DNA from: CADEDH01 sp965216205
Lineage (GTDB): Bacteria; Actinomycetota; Acidimicrobiia; Acidimicrobiales; SZUA-35
Assembly: GCA_965216205.1 (NCBI GenBank)
Contig: OZ244139.1
Span: 2,976,001-3,040,000 of the forward strand
Direction: 5' to 3'
Length of the DNA stretch: 64,000 nucleotides
Of the stretch, positions 43,326-52,941 are shown one piece after another. Position numbers and translations under genes: made by a program. A model generated the notes under the pieces. That model had not been told where the DNA came from, made no database searches, and saw nothing but the letters and a program-made list of their open reading frames with translations. The stretch's first letter is position 1. Each line of letters begins with the position of its first letter.

Positions 43326-43404
43326 AGTTGCAGTGTGCCATGAATCACCCGACGACTACACGCCCGGTATACACATGAAGAATAGTTTGTGCCAGAGTGA
43401 TGCC
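43326..43404. promoter_or_regulatory. Divergent promoter region of PadR gene and exporter operon
   Basis: The gap is clearly AT-richer than its surroundings (gtatacacatgaagaatagt) and must hold promoters for both directions and probably the PadR operator. CACA at 43372-43375 and TGTG at 43388-43391 form a loose dyad with a 12-nt spacer. I see no stronger repeat. Confidence 0.35.
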
Positions 43405-44127
43405 ATGACCACGACGAACATGAGATCGCTCCACGGCGAGAACCTCCGACGGGTCCATCGGCGCGGCAGTCGGGAGGTCGTGGCGCTCGATGACGTCACG
43501 CTCACCGTCGGCCCCGGCCAGTTCGTCACCATCGCCGGGCCGAGCGGATCGGGGAAGTCCACCCTGCTGCAACTGCTCGGGCTCATCGACCAGCCGTCGA
43601 GTGGCACGGTGCGCCTCGGCGGCACCGATACGGCCGAACTGACCGACGACGAGCGCTCCGAGCTCCGGCGTCGGGCGTTCGGTTTCGTCTTCCAGTCGTT
43701 CCTCCTGTTGCCGGGCCTGAGCGCCTGGGAGAACGTCGCGCTTCCGGAACTGCTCGATGGTCGATCACTCCGATCCTGCAGGGCCCGGGCCCTCGAGCTC
43801 CTCGACGAGGTCGGCCTCGCCGACCGGTGGGACCATCCGCCACACGAGCTGTCGGGCGGTGAGCAACAGCGGGTCGCCATCGCCAGGGCGCTCGTGGGCG
43901 ATCCCCAGGTGGTCTTCGCCGATGAGCCGACCGGCGCACTCGACCAGGCGAGCTCCGAGAACGTGATCGCCGTGCTGCGCCGCCTCACCGTTGAGCGGGG
44001 CAGCAGCCTGGTGGTCGTCACCCACGATCTCGGCATCGCCAGCCACGCCGACGCCACCGTCGTGACCCTGCGCGACGGTCGGCTCACCGATGAACCGCTG
44101 CGAGCCTCACCGCAGGGGACCCCGTGA
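43405..44127 (+). CDS. ABC exporter ATPase (MacB/LolD type)
   Basis: A 240-residue ATPase with all motifs intact. Walker A is GPSGSGKST, the Q-loop is GFVFQSFLLLPGLSA, the signature is LSGGEQQRVA and Walker B is VVFADEPTGALD, with VVTHDLGIA as H-loop. ATG 43405 is chosen from the start of family homology; the upstream in-frame codons lie in the AT-rich promoter. It overlaps the permease start by 4 nt and energises it. Expression is probably controlled by the divergent PadR gene. Confidence 0.92.
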   Translation: MTTTNMRSLHGENLRRVHRRGSREVVALDDVTLTVGPGQFVTIAGPSGSGKSTLLQLLGLIDQPSSGTVRLGGTDTAELTDDERSELRRRAFGFVFQSFLLLPGLSAWENVALPELLDGRSLRSCRARALELLDEVGLADRWDHPPHELSGGEQQRVAIARALVGDPQVVFADEPTGALDQASSENVIAVLRRLTVERGSSLVVVTHDLGIASHADATVVTLRDGRLTDEPLRASPQGTP

Positions 44128-46616
44128 GCAGGCGTCCCGACAGCGGGAACATCGTGGCCGGGCACGCCGCTGGGGGGAGACCCGCTGGGGGGAGAAGCGC
44201 AGCGCCGAACCCCTTCGACCGGTTCCGGCTGCTCCACCTCCGACGCCTGCGGCGCCATCCGATCCGGGCCATGGTCTCGATCGTCGGCATCGCGGCCGGC
44301 GTGGCGCTCGTCGTCGCCATGGCGTCGCTGCTCACGTCGAGTGAGGCGTCGGCCCGGGCGGCCACGGCCGTCCTCGGCGGAGCCACCCACGAGGTGACGG
44401 TCCCCACCGGTGACCTCGACCGGGCCGAGCGGGCGGTGTCGGGGCTCGACGGTGTCGACCACACCCGGCGGTACGTCGAGGTACCGGTGATGGTCGACCA
44501 GACCCAGGCCTGGTTGCTCGCGCTCCAGAACGTCGACGGCGAGCTGGCGACGACCGAAGCCAGGGCGCTGGCCGCCACGACCGACGTCCGGGCGGGTTCG
44601 ACGTTCGACCCGTCCGGGCCTCGCCGCATCATCGGATCGACCGGTGTCCCGACCGAAGCGCAGTTCGCCGGACCGGTCGACGATGCACTCGCCGACCGCT
44701 TCGGTGGCCGATTCATCGCCGCCGACCTCCAGACCGCGCTGGCGCTGCGAGGGACGACCGGCACCGACACCTTCCTCGTCTACGGGGACGCATCGACGGT
44801 CGATCTCACCGCCGCCGTCGGCGACGGAATCGTGACCGAGACCGACCTGAGGGTCGTCCAGGCCCGCAACAGCCTCGAGCTGGTGTTCGTCTCGCTGTCG
44901 GTGCTCGGCGCGATGGGCCTCGTGGTCGGCGGGTTCCTGGTGTTCAACACGATGAACATGGCGGTGCTGGAGCGGCGCCACGAGCTGGCCTCGCTGCGGG
45001 CGCTCGGGAGCGATCGGCGGTCGATCCTGTTCGGCGTGCTGGCCGAAGCGGCGTTGCTCGGCGCGATCGGATCCGCCGTCGGTCTCGCGCTCGGCGCCCT
45101 GCTGGCGAGGTCGGTCATCGCCAGCGTGCCCGACGCCTACGCCCGGGCGATCGGTACCCCGCTGCTGACCTCCGTCCCGCCGACGCTGCTGCTCGTGGCG
45201 TGGGTCGTCGGGGTGGCGACCGCAGCGCTGGCGACGATCGGACCCGCCCGCCGGGCGCTGCGGGTACAGCCGCTCGAGGCTCTCCGACCCGACGCAGCCG
45301 ATCTCGACGAGCAACAGGTGGTGGGACGCCCGTGGCTGGTCGTCGTCGGCCTCGCGCTCACGTTCGCCCCCGTCGGGCGGTTCTCGCCGGTCACGGCCAT
45401 GGTCGGGTTGCTCTGCACCGCCGCCGGTGCCGCCCCGCTGATCACCCGCACGACCAACGCCCTGGCGAAGACGATGGGGGCGAGCGGCGAGCTCGCGGTG
45501 ACCTCGCTCCGGCGGGCGCCACGACGTGTCTGGGGCACGACCACCGCAGTGGTCGTCGCCGTGGCCATCGCGGTCGCCACCGCCGGCATGACCGACAACC
45601 TCATCACCACCACGAACGAGAACCTGGAGACGGCACTCGAGAGCGACTTCTGGATCGGCACCACCACCGGCGACACGATCGCCCTCTCCGGTCTCCCCCC
45701 GTCCTGGACCTCCGAGCTCGAGCGCACACCGGGCGTGGCATCGGTGGCGGCGAGCAGTTGGCTGCCGGTCGAGTCCGGCGAACACCTCGTCGGCATCCAG
45801 GGCGTGTACGGCGACTCCGCCTACCCATTCTCCCGTCTGGCCGACGACGAGGCCCGCCGACTCATGGCCGCTGGCGAGGGGGCCGTCGTGCTGAAGCAGA
45901 CCGCCATCACCTTCGATCTGGAGGTTGGCGACACGATCGAGCTCCCGGGAGCGACACCACCGATCGCGGTTCCCGTCGTCGCCGTCACCGACGCGATCTC
46001 ACCCACCAGTGGGGGGATGATCAACATCTCCCACGAGTTGCTCGCCACCCACTACGGCGTCGACACCTTCGCCCGCTACGAGGTCGCCCTCGACCCCGGA
46101 GCCGATCCCGCCGCCGTCCGGAGCGAGCTGGACCGCATCACGGCTCCCGCCGGCCCGGCGATCGAGACCTACCGTGGCTCGGAGTTCCTCGATCAGCTCC
46201 AGCAGTCGACCGAGCAGATGGAATCGCTCATCACCTCGGTCATCCTCGTGATCGTGGTGTGCGCTGCGATCGCGGTGCTGAACACGCTGCTGGCCTCCAC
46301 CCTCGAGCGCACGGGCGAGATCGCCGCGCTGCGCGCAATCGGTGCGACCAAGCGGCGGATCGCCACGAGCGTGGCCGCCGAATCGCTCGCGATCGCCGTG
46401 ACCGGCGCCGGGCTGGGCGCGTTGGCGGGAGCGGTCAATCACGCAATCGTCGTCCGTACCTACTGGGACACCACCCCGTTCGACGTCGACTACGCGTTCA
46501 GCCCCCCGATCGTCGGCGGTGCACTCGTGCTCGGCGTCGTCATCGCTGCCGCCGGCGCGATCCTGCCGTGCCGCCGCGCCGTCCGCCTCGACATCCTCGA
46601 CGCGCTCGCTCGGTGA
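44124..46616 (+). CDS. ABC exporter permease with two FtsX modules
   Basis: An 830-residue permease. A 40-residue Gly/Arg-rich cytoplasmic head leads to helix 1 (AMVSIVGIAAGVALVVAMAS) and a first extracytoplasmic domain. FtsX module 1 has LVFVSLSVLGAMGLVVGGFL and ERRHELASLRALGSDRRSIL. A second anchor (TTAVVVAVAIAVATAGMTDN) is followed by another outer domain and FtsX module 2 (ITSVILVIVVCAAIAVLNTL, ERTGEIAALRAIGATKRRIA). It is the transporter partner of the ATPase at 43405. The cargo is unknown; PadR-controlled members commonly export toxic peptides, lipids or drugs. Confidence 0.9.
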   Translation: MSRRPDSGNIVAGHAAGGRPAGGRSAAPNPFDRFRLLHLRRLRRHPIRAMVSIVGIAAGVALVVAMASLLTSSEASARAATAVLGGATHEVTVPTGDLDRAERAVSGLDGVDHTRRYVEVPVMVDQTQAWLLALQNVDGELATTEARALAATTDVRAGSTFDPSGPRRIIGSTGVPTEAQFAGPVDDALADRFGGRFIAADLQTALALRGTTGTDTFLVYGDASTVDLTAAVGDGIVTETDLRVVQARNSLELVFVSLSVLGAMGLVVGGFLVFNTMNMAVLERRHELASLRALGSDRRSILFGVLAEAALLGAIGSAVGLALGALLARSVIASVPDAYARAIGTPLLTSVPPTLLLVAWVVGVATAALATIGPARRALRVQPLEALRPDAADLDEQQVVGRPWLVVVGLALTFAPVGRFSPVTAMVGLLCTAAGAAPLITRTTNALAKTMGASGELAVTSLRRAPRRVWGTTTAVVVAVAIAVATAGMTDNLITTTNENLETALESDFWIGTTTGDTIALSGLPPSWTSELERTPGVASVAASSWLPVESGEHLVGIQGVYGDSAYPFSRLADDEARRLMAAGEGAVVLKQTAITFDLEVGDTIELPGATPPIAVPVVAVTDAISPTSGGMINISHELLATHYGVDTFARYEVALDPGADPAAVRSELDRITAPAGPAIETYRGSEFLDQLQQSTEQMESLITSVILVIVVCAAIAVLNTLLASTLERTGEIAALRAIGATKRRIATSVAAESLAIAVTGAGLGALAGAVNHAIVVRTYWDTTPFDVDYAFSPPIVGGALVLGVVIAAAGAILPCRRAVRLDILDALAR

Positions 46617-46691
46617 GCGGGAACGCTGCGGCCAGCGGCAAGCCTTGGGATGCGTGGTCGGAGCGGCCCCGACGCGTGCGAGACTGTCGTC

Positions 46692-47663
46692 GTGCCGTTC
46701 CACCTCCCGAACGATCACACCACCCCCGGCGGCCAGGTCGGCGTGCAGGTGGATCGCTACGATCGACCGCATCAGCTCGAGCTTCGCCTCGTCGAGTCCC
46801 AGGCGGCCCCCCACATCGGATGGAAGACACACCACCGGGAGATCGCATCAGCCCCACTGCCCGCCGGTGAGGCCTCTGCGGTGCTGACCGTGCCCGCCGA
46901 CCTGCCCCCGAGCTATCGCGGCCAGTCGATCGGGTGGGGGTACGAGGTGGCGATCACCGCAGAGGCGGTGGGCATCGACGCCGCCGATCTCGTGGTGGAG
47001 CCGCCGACCGCCCCCACGAGCAGCAACGGCAGAGCGTTGGAGGAGTCGCCCTCGCGCCGTCGCTCGTGGGTGGAGGCGGGCACCAGGACCGACGGCGGCA
47101 CCAATACCGCGACCGTCGTCGGCTCGCTCGGGTTGGGGATCCTGCTGGTCGTGCTGGGGATCACCGGTCCGTCGTGGTTCGGGTTCGGGCTCGGTGCGAT
47201 CCTGGTGGCGATCGGCTGCTGGTTCGGGCGTGATCTCGCGAGCAGGATCCGCCACTCCCTCAACGACATCGAGCTGATCGTCGACGAACCCGTGGCCCGA
47301 CCGGGCGACCCGGTCCGGGTTCGGGTCGGGCAGCATCGACGAACCGGTCTCGAGGTGGGACTCCTCGCCGTGGAGCTGTCGCTCGTCCCTCATCGCCAGA
47401 CGATCGTGGGGGAGACCGGGCTCGAGCGGTGGACTCCTGCCGGGTCGGACGAATCCCACGAACTGGCGACGCACACCGACGACCCCGTCTCGTATCAAGG
47501 CGAACGGGTGGCCTTGGTCTGGTTCGTGGCCCTGCGCGATTCCTCGCTGCCGGACAGGGCTCGGCGATTGACCGAGCGACGGACGCCGATCACCGTCGGC
47601 CACTGGAAGCCGAGCGGCGGAGGGGGGCCATCGCTGCAGGGTCCGGCGACGGGGTCGGGCTGA
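46692..47663 (+). CDS. Membrane protein with two beta domains, unknown function
   Basis: A 323-residue protein. An N-terminal beta-rich domain (PNDHTTPGGQVGVQVDRYDR and LPAGEASAVLTVPADLPPSY) has the look of an arrestin/SpoOM-like sandwich. A basic/serine linker, two adjacent membrane helices (TATVVGSLGLGILLVVLGIT and FGFGLGAILVAIGCWFGRDL) and a second similar beta domain (DEPVARPGDPVRVRVGQHRR) follow. GTG 46692 gives a start at the first strand; 46650 would add 14 residues. No family is recognised. It is convergent with the OmpA-like gene, 13 nt apart. Confidence 0.55.
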   Translation: MPFHLPNDHTTPGGQVGVQVDRYDRPHQLELRLVESQAAPHIGWKTHHREIASAPLPAGEASAVLTVPADLPPSYRGQSIGWGYEVAITAEAVGIDAADLVVEPPTAPTSSNGRALEESPSRRRSWVEAGTRTDGGTNTATVVGSLGLGILLVVLGITGPSWFGFGLGAILVAIGCWFGRDLASRIRHSLNDIELIVDEPVARPGDPVRVRVGQHRRTGLEVGLLAVELSLVPHRQTIVGETGLERWTPAGSDESHELATHTDDPVSYQGERVALVWFVALRDSSLPDRARRLTERRTPITVGHWKPSGGGGPSLQGPATGSG

Positions 47664-47676
47664 GTACGCCGCCCGC

Positions 47677-48900
47677 TCATCGCCCGACGTCGGTGGGAGC
47701 GGTCAGCACGAATCGGAAGTCCACCCGCCGGTTTCGTTCCCGCCCGGCGGCGGTGTCGTTGGACTCGAGCGGTTGTGTCTCGCCGAGCCCCCGGGCGCTG
47801 AGTCGGCCGGGATCGATCCCGTGCGCGTCCACCAGGTAGTCGATCACGGCTTGCGCCCGCTCCTCGCTCAGCGCCTGGTTCTGGTCGGCGTCGCCGATCG
47901 CGTCGGTGTGGCCCTCGACCGCGAGGCGGAGCGATGGCATGCCGGCGAGCCGCGCCGCGACGTTGTCGAGGATCTCCCGGCCGAGGGGAGGCACGGTTGC
48001 GCTCCCCACGTCGAAGGCGGCCGAACCGGAGCTGGAGCTCTCGAGGTTCTCGTCGACGTAGCTCAGCTCCCAGGCGGGGAACCCGAAGAAGAGCTCTGCG
48101 AAGTCGGGCAGGCTGTGGAGGGTGAACGTGTCCTCCACCCTTGCGTCGACCGCGAGCTCGGTCTGGATGTTGTAGCCGGCGTAGGAGCCGTTGATCGACC
48201 GCTCGATCTCGTCCCGCAGCTCTGGTGACGGCACGACCCCGGTCACCTCGATCGTGTGGGCCCCACTCTTGCGGATGACGAGCTGCGGTGGTGGCTGCTC
48301 GTCGACCGTGACGGTGTCGACGAGCTCGATGCCGTCGCCGAGGAGCTCTCTGACCGAGTCGACGAAGAGGTCCCGCTTCGCCGAGGAGCCGGCGACACCG
48401 CGAACGGTGGCCGAGTCGTCGGTGAGCTCGATGCTGCCGCTGCTGATGACCGGCAGCGACGCCACCACGTCGGCGGCGACCGGAAGCCAGGGCGCGTCGT
48501 TCACGCTGGGGTCGACCGCCAACCGGTCGACGATGTCGGTGCCGTAGATCGTGACGACGGTCGACCGGATCTCGGTGGCCGTCTCCACCGACGGCACGAC
48601 CCCCGCGAGCTCGAATCGGCCGCGATCCAGCGACGCGAACAGCGTGGACCGGTCGAGCTCGCTCAGAGCGTCGAGCGGCACGCTGCCGAGCCCGACCGCC
48701 GAGCTGGCCCGACCGGCGGAGAACGGCCGGTCGTCGGTCGCTGGCTCGGCCCCCAACAGCTCATCGTCAGCCGACACCACTGGCTCGGCGCGGTCGCCGG
48801 CGAGCCAGTGGCCGCCGAAGACGCCGATCAGCAGTGCGACGAGCGCGGCCATCCCCACCGCGGCGAACGTCATCGTGGTCGTCGTGCACCGGAGTTGCAT
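47677..48900 (-). CDS. OmpATb-like envelope protein: TM anchor, BON-type repeats, OmpA domain
   Basis: A 407-residue protein. One N-terminal membrane segment (MTFAAVGMAALVALLIGVFG) is followed by a central region with repeated BON-like units (RGRFELAGVVPSVETATEIR, GAHTIEVTGVVPSPELRDEI). The C-terminal OmpA domain has LAVEGHTDAIGDADQNQALS, RAQAVIDYLVDAHGI and NRRVDF, the peptidoglycan-binding signature. The order TM-BON-OmpA matches ArfA/OmpATb of Mycobacterium tuberculosis, linked there to ammonia secretion and acid adaptation. ATG 48900 has an AGGGGGAG ribosome site; the in-frame upstream start at 48993 would add a basic stretch. Confidence 0.8.
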   Translation of the reverse strand: MQLRCTTTTMTFAAVGMAALVALLIGVFGGHWLAGDRAEPVVSADDELLGAEPATDDRPFSAGRASSAVGLGSVPLDALSELDRSTLFASLDRGRFELAGVVPSVETATEIRSTVVTIYGTDIVDRLAVDPSVNDAPWLPVAADVVASLPVISSGSIELTDDSATVRGVAGSSAKRDLFVDSVRELLGDGIELVDTVTVDEQPPPQLVIRKSGAHTIEVTGVVPSPELRDEIERSINGSYAGYNIQTELAVDARVEDTFTLHSLPDFAELFFGFPAWELSYVDENLESSSSGSAAFDVGSATVPPLGREILDNVAARLAGMPSLRLAVEGHTDAIGDADQNQALSEERAQAVIDYLVDAHGIDPGRLSARGLGETQPLESNDTAAGRERNRRVDFRFVLTAPTDVGR

Positions 48901-48913
48901 CGCTCCCCCTCTC

Positions 48914-48937
48914 GCCACGTTCGGGCGAGAACGTGGC
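48914..48937 (-). promoter_or_regulatory. Perfect 9-bp hairpin just upstream of the OmpATb-like start
   Basis: GCCACGTTC (48914-48922), a 6-nt loop, then GAACGTGGC (48929-48937). On the gene's strand it ends 13 nt before the ATG and directly abuts the purine-rich ribosome site. It could be an operator or an mRNA structure that gates translation. Confidence 0.5.
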
Positions 48938-49086
48938 TCCCGCTGTCCCACAACCGCGGTCGACGGGCGATACTTCCCCATCCGTCGCCCCATGCGCGTC
49001 GGTGGCTGGGCTCGTCGCTCGTTCGGCGGACGAGGCTGGTCGGCGGAGCGCCCGCACGCGAGATGGCGCGGCCGGCCGACGGTGGG

Positions 49087-50826
49087 TCAGCGGCGCACCA
49101 ACCGGCCCGGTCGAGCGCCGGTGAACTCGTCGTGCTCACGGGTCACCTGACCGGCCACGATCGTCGCTCGGTAGCCTTCGGCCGCCTGGAGGAGCCGGGT
49201 GCCGCCGGCCGGGAGGTCGGCCACCAGCCGAGGCTCCCGGAGCTGGAGACCTTCGAGGTCGATCACGTTGACATCGGCCCGCTTGCCCGGCTCGATCCTG
49301 CCCCGGTCGGTGAAACCGAACAGGTCCGCCGTCTCTGCCGTCATCTTCTGGATGACGTACTCGAGCGGCAGTCGGGGGCCGCGGGTACGGTCACGAACCC
49401 AGTGCGTGAGCATCCAGGTTGGCGTCGAGGCGTCGCAGATGAAGTTGGCGTGGGCGCCGCCATCGGCCAGCCCGAGCACGGCCGCCGGGTTGGTGAGCAT
49501 CTGGTACAGGGCGTCACCGTTGCCGTGGGCGTACCCGAGGAACGGCATCATGACCAGCGCCTGGCCATCGCGGTCCCGGAGTCGGTCGTAGATCTCCTCG
49601 ACCGGATCGACACCGTTGGCGGCCGCCAGCGAGGCGATGCTGCGATCGGGGGCCGGTTCGTAGTCGACCGGGTCGCCGAGCAGGTACTGCCGCTCGTAGG
49701 CGGTGTGGAACCGGTGGCTGAGTGGCTCGCTGTCCTTCAGGGCGTCGACCATCTCGATGGACTCGGCGATCAGCCGGGCCTTGAGCGCCGGGTCGCCCAT
49801 GGCCACCGCCTGCTCGGCGACGGGCAGGCCGAGCAGTGGTGCAAAGCTCGGGACGTCCTTGAACCGGTGGCGGGTGGCGAGGCCGAGGAGCACGCCGAAG
49901 GGTCGGCCGGCCACCTGCGGGATCACCTGATGGCCGGCCTGCTGGGCCTCCTGCGACAGGGTCATCAGGGTCTGCCACTCGTCGGGCTCCACCGGGTTCT
50001 GGAGCATGAGCCAGGTGACGGGTCGGCCGATGTCGTCGGCCAGGCGGCAGATCCAGTCGATCTCCTTCTTCGGGGCCACGAGGTCTTCGCCGGCCAGGCC
50101 CGCCGGAGCGACCTCGAACACGCCCTTCCCGGCGCGGGCCAGCGCCCGTCCGATCGTGAAGAGCTCGTCCTCTGCGGCGAACGTGCCCGGCACCGGTTCG
50201 CCGTTCATGGCGCGATGACCGATCGTCCGGCTGGTGGAGAACCCCATCGCGCCGGCTTGCACCGCCTCGTGGACGAGCTCGGCCATGCGGGCGATGTCGT
50301 CCGACGACGCCGGTTCGTTGTCGGCGCCCCGTTGGCCCATCACGTAGGCCCGCAACGGGCCGTGGGCGATCATCGCCCCGATGTCGGCGGCGTAGGAGCC
50401 CCGTTCGAGCTCGTCGAGATACTCGGGGAAGCTCTCCCAGTTCCAGGAGATGCCCTCGCTGAGGGCCGCCCCCGGGATGTCCTCGACCCCCTCCATCAAC
50501 TCGACCAGGAACTCGTGCTCGCCGGGTCTGGCCGGTGCGAACCCGACACCGCAGTTGCCCATCACCACCGTGGTGACGCCGTGCGGGGTCGACGGCTCGA
50601 GCTCGCCGTCCCAGGTGGCCTGGCCGTCGTAGTGGGTGTGGATGTCGACGAAGCCGGGCGTCACGATGTGACCGGTGGCGTCGATCTCGTGTCGGCCAGG
50701 CCCGATCGTGTCGTCGGGACCGACTGCGCTGATCGTGGCGCCGTCGATGGCCACCGACCGACCGTCGACCGGCGACGCCCCCGTGCCGTCGACGAGCCGG
50801 CCGTTGCGAATCACGAGATCGTGCAT
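49087..50826 (-). CDS. N-acyl-D-amino-acid deacylase-like amidohydrolase
   Basis: A 579-residue member of the D-aminoacylase/amidohydrolase-3 family. It starts LVIRNGRLVDGTGASPVDGR, has the metal-binding strand GFVDIHTHYDGQATWD and the cap region FSTSRTIGHRAMNGEPVPGT. Later parts read GLADGGAHANFICDAS and GRIEPGKRADVNVIDLE at the C-terminal beta sandwich. The family hydrolyses N-acyl-D-amino acids or related amides with zinc; many actinobacterial members have no tested substrate. ATG 50826 replaces the longer 50859 start because homology begins at MHDLVIRNG. Confidence 0.85.
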   Translation of the reverse strand: MHDLVIRNGRLVDGTGASPVDGRSVAIDGATISAVGPDDTIGPGRHEIDATGHIVTPGFVDIHTHYDGQATWDGELEPSTPHGVTTVVMGNCGVGFAPARPGEHEFLVELMEGVEDIPGAALSEGISWNWESFPEYLDELERGSYAADIGAMIAHGPLRAYVMGQRGADNEPASSDDIARMAELVHEAVQAGAMGFSTSRTIGHRAMNGEPVPGTFAAEDELFTIGRALARAGKGVFEVAPAGLAGEDLVAPKKEIDWICRLADDIGRPVTWLMLQNPVEPDEWQTLMTLSQEAQQAGHQVIPQVAGRPFGVLLGLATRHRFKDVPSFAPLLGLPVAEQAVAMGDPALKARLIAESIEMVDALKDSEPLSHRFHTAYERQYLLGDPVDYEPAPDRSIASLAAANGVDPVEEIYDRLRDRDGQALVMMPFLGYAHGNGDALYQMLTNPAAVLGLADGGAHANFICDASTPTWMLTHWVRDRTRGPRLPLEYVIQKMTAETADLFGFTDRGRIEPGKRADVNVIDLEGLQLREPRLVADLPAGGTRLLQAAEGYRATIVAGQVTREHDEFTGARPGRLVRR

Positions 50827-50911
50827 GTCACCATCTTCTCCGGTGGCGGCGGGGTGCACCAGCCCCGGGACCGACTGGCTGACCGGGACCGTCAGGCGTT
50901 AGACAGGCGAG

Positions 50912-51977
50912 GTGGAGCTCGGCCTACTGACCCTCGGCGACCATCGGCCCGACCCGACGACCGGCCAGCGGACGTCCCAGGCCCAGCGCCACCAGGAGAT
51001 CCTCGACTACCTCGACTTCGCCGCCCCGGCCGGATTCGGCACGGTGATCGTCGGCGAGCACCACTTCAGCGACTTCATCGTGTCCGTCCCGCAGGTGTTC
51101 CTCGCGTGGGTCGCGGCCCGGCATCCCGACGTCCGGCTCGCCACGGGGGTGACGCTGCTCCCCCACCACGATCCGGTCCGCCTGGCCGAGGACTTCGCGT
51201 CGCTCGACGTCGTGTCGGGCGGCCGGGCCGAGATGTGGGTCGGGAAGGGGGTCGAGCCCGACGTGTACCGCCAGTTCGACCAGGACCCGTCGACGGCCGG
51301 TGAGCGTCAGCGGGAGGGCCTCGAGCTGTTGCTCGAGCTGTGGACCGAGACCGACGTGTCGTGGTCCGGTCGGTTCCGGCCACCGCTCGACGGGGTGACG
51401 CTGGAACCACGGCCGGTGCAGCGGCCCCACCCGCCCGTGTACGTGGCCTGCTCGAGCCGGTCGTCGGCGGCGGAGACCGCCCGGCTGGGCCTCGGGCTCA
51501 CGGTCACGATGCTCGCCGTCGAGCGGGCGGCGCTCCCGGGGCTCGTGGCCGCCTACCGCGACTCCTTCGAGCCCGTCACGAGCGACGGTGGGACCGCCGG
51601 CTGGCCACGAACCGCGGGTGACCGTCAACTGCCACGTCCACGTTGCGCCGACGAGCCAGGAGGCCTACGACCACCTGGGGATCTACCAGTTCCCGTTCCA
51701 GCGCTGGGTGTTCGCGAAGCGACTCGGTGTCGCCGCCGACGACGTCGAGCTCCCGCCCCGCATCACCGGCTTGTCGGATCCAGCCTGTGCGATCGTGTGT
51801 GGCAGTCCGGCGGAGGTGGTCGACCGGATCGGGCGCCTCGCGGCCACCTGCGAGTTCGACCGCTTCACGTATCAGGGCGACTACGGCGGGCAGCCGTGGG
51901 ACCTCGTCAAGCGGTCGCTCGAGCTCTTCGCCACCGAGGTCATGCCCCAGCTGCCGAGGCCTGGGCGGCAGCGATGA
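50912..51977 (+). pseudogene. LLM-class oxidoreductase broken by a frameshift
   Basis: The first 230 or so residues (VELGLLTLGDHRPDP, VIVGEHHFSDFI, LLPHHDPVRLAEDFASLDVV, PVYVACSSRSSAAETARLGL) are a clear luciferase-like monooxygenase. Near 51590-51605 the homology moves to the +1 frame and continues HEPRVTVNCHVHVAPTSQEA, ending PQLPRPGRQR at 51977. The original frame runs on as Arg/Pro-rich nonsense to 52006. A single-base change in the GC-rich stretch gtgggaccgccggc would restore one gene of about 355 codons. It may be a real lesion or a sequencing error. Its 3' end overlaps the convergent epimerase by 38 nt. Confidence 0.8.
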
Positions 51978-52890
51978 TGTCGGTGATCATGTCGTCGAGA
52001 TCGTAAGCCGGCTCCCAGCCCCACTCGGCGCGGGCCGCCCGGTCGTCGATGGTGATCGAGCGGGGCGGGCCGGCACCTTCGGACGGTGCGAATGTGATCT
52101 CGGCCTCGGGGAGATGCCGCCGTACGGCCTCGGCGATCTCGCCGGCCGACGGCGTGGGCCGGGGGCCGTTGACGAGATAGTTCATCGACTCGATCGACCC
52201 GATGGGCGCCGCCGCCAGCTCGACGGCGGCCCTGGCCGCGTCTCGGTAGTGGAGGAGGGCGATGACGGCGTCGGGGGCGACCCACGCCTCGAACGCCTCA
52301 CCGAGCGCAGGCCGCTCGATCATCCAGCTCGTGTACTGGGCGACGCTCCAGGTGGTCACCCCCGGGCCCACGATCGCCGGGTAGCGGAGGCTGCGGAAGT
52401 CGAGCCCGTACTTGCTCCGGTAGTAGGCGCCGAGGTTCTCGCCGAGCACCTTCGTCACGCCGTAGGCGGTGCCCGGCCGTTGCAGCGACAGGTCGTCGAT
52501 CGGCCCGGCGCCGAGGTCGCGGCCGTAGGTGCCGATGCTGCTGGCGAAGATCATCTGCTCGGTACCGGCGAGCCGTGCCGCCTCGATCGCCCGGATGAAG
52601 CCCACCGCGTTCGCCTGGAGCAGCGTCTGCGGGTCCTTCTCGCCCGGTCCGGTGAGGATCGCCCCGAAGTGGAAGAACCGCCTCGGCTCGACGTCGCCGA
52701 TCACCTGGGCCGTCTCGGCCTCGTCGGCGAGGTCGAGGTGGTGGAGCTCCACCTGATCGGCGAGATCGGCGAGACGCCCCAGATCCGGCGACCGCTGGGC
52801 CACGTGGATCGGCCCTTCGCCCGCCTCGATGAGCATCCTGGTGATCTCGGCGCCGATGAAGCCGGTTCCGCCGGTGATGAGCGTGGTCAT
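51940..52890 (-). CDS. NAD-dependent epimerase/dehydratase (extended SDR)
   Basis: A 316-residue extended SDR. The cofactor motif TGGTGFIG is at residues 6-13, the catalytic Ser is in MIFASSIGTYG (about 118) and the YxxxK pair is Tyr143/Lys147 in TAYGVTKVLGENL. VAPDAVIALLHYRDAARAAV matches the later part of sugar-nucleotide epimerases and related uronate or threonine dehydrogenases. The substrate is not clear; nucleotide-sugar genes are not adjacent. It starts 18 nt before a converging LLM-gene end and lies downstream of the DUF397 gene, separated from it by a strong terminator hairpin. Confidence 0.85.
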   Translation of the reverse strand: MTTLITGGTGFIGAEITRMLIEAGEGPIHVAQRSPDLGRLADLADQVELHHLDLADEAETAQVIGDVEPRRFFHFGAILTGPGEKDPQTLLQANAVGFIRAIEAARLAGTEQMIFASSIGTYGRDLGAGPIDDLSLQRPGTAYGVTKVLGENLGAYYRSKYGLDFRSLRYPAIVGPGVTTWSVAQYTSWMIERPALGEAFEAWVAPDAVIALLHYRDAARAAVELAAAPIGSIESMNYLVNGPRPTPSAGEIAEAVRRHLPEAEITFAPSEGAGPPRSITIDDRAARAEWGWEPAYDLDDMITDIIAAAQASAAGA

Positions 52891-52941
52891 GCCGCCAACT
52901 CTTGCAGACGGACGGCGCCGGCCGCTCGTTCAGGTGGCGCG

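Noticed and set aside
48256..51303. 1015-codon open frame on the plus strand
   Set aside because: Antisense to the OmpATb-like and amidohydrolase genes; typical GC-rich long shadow ORF.
51588..51977. Second half of the LLM gene as an independent 129-aa gene
   Set aside because: Its sequence is the continuation of the upstream enzyme and it has no ribosome site; a frameshift explains it.
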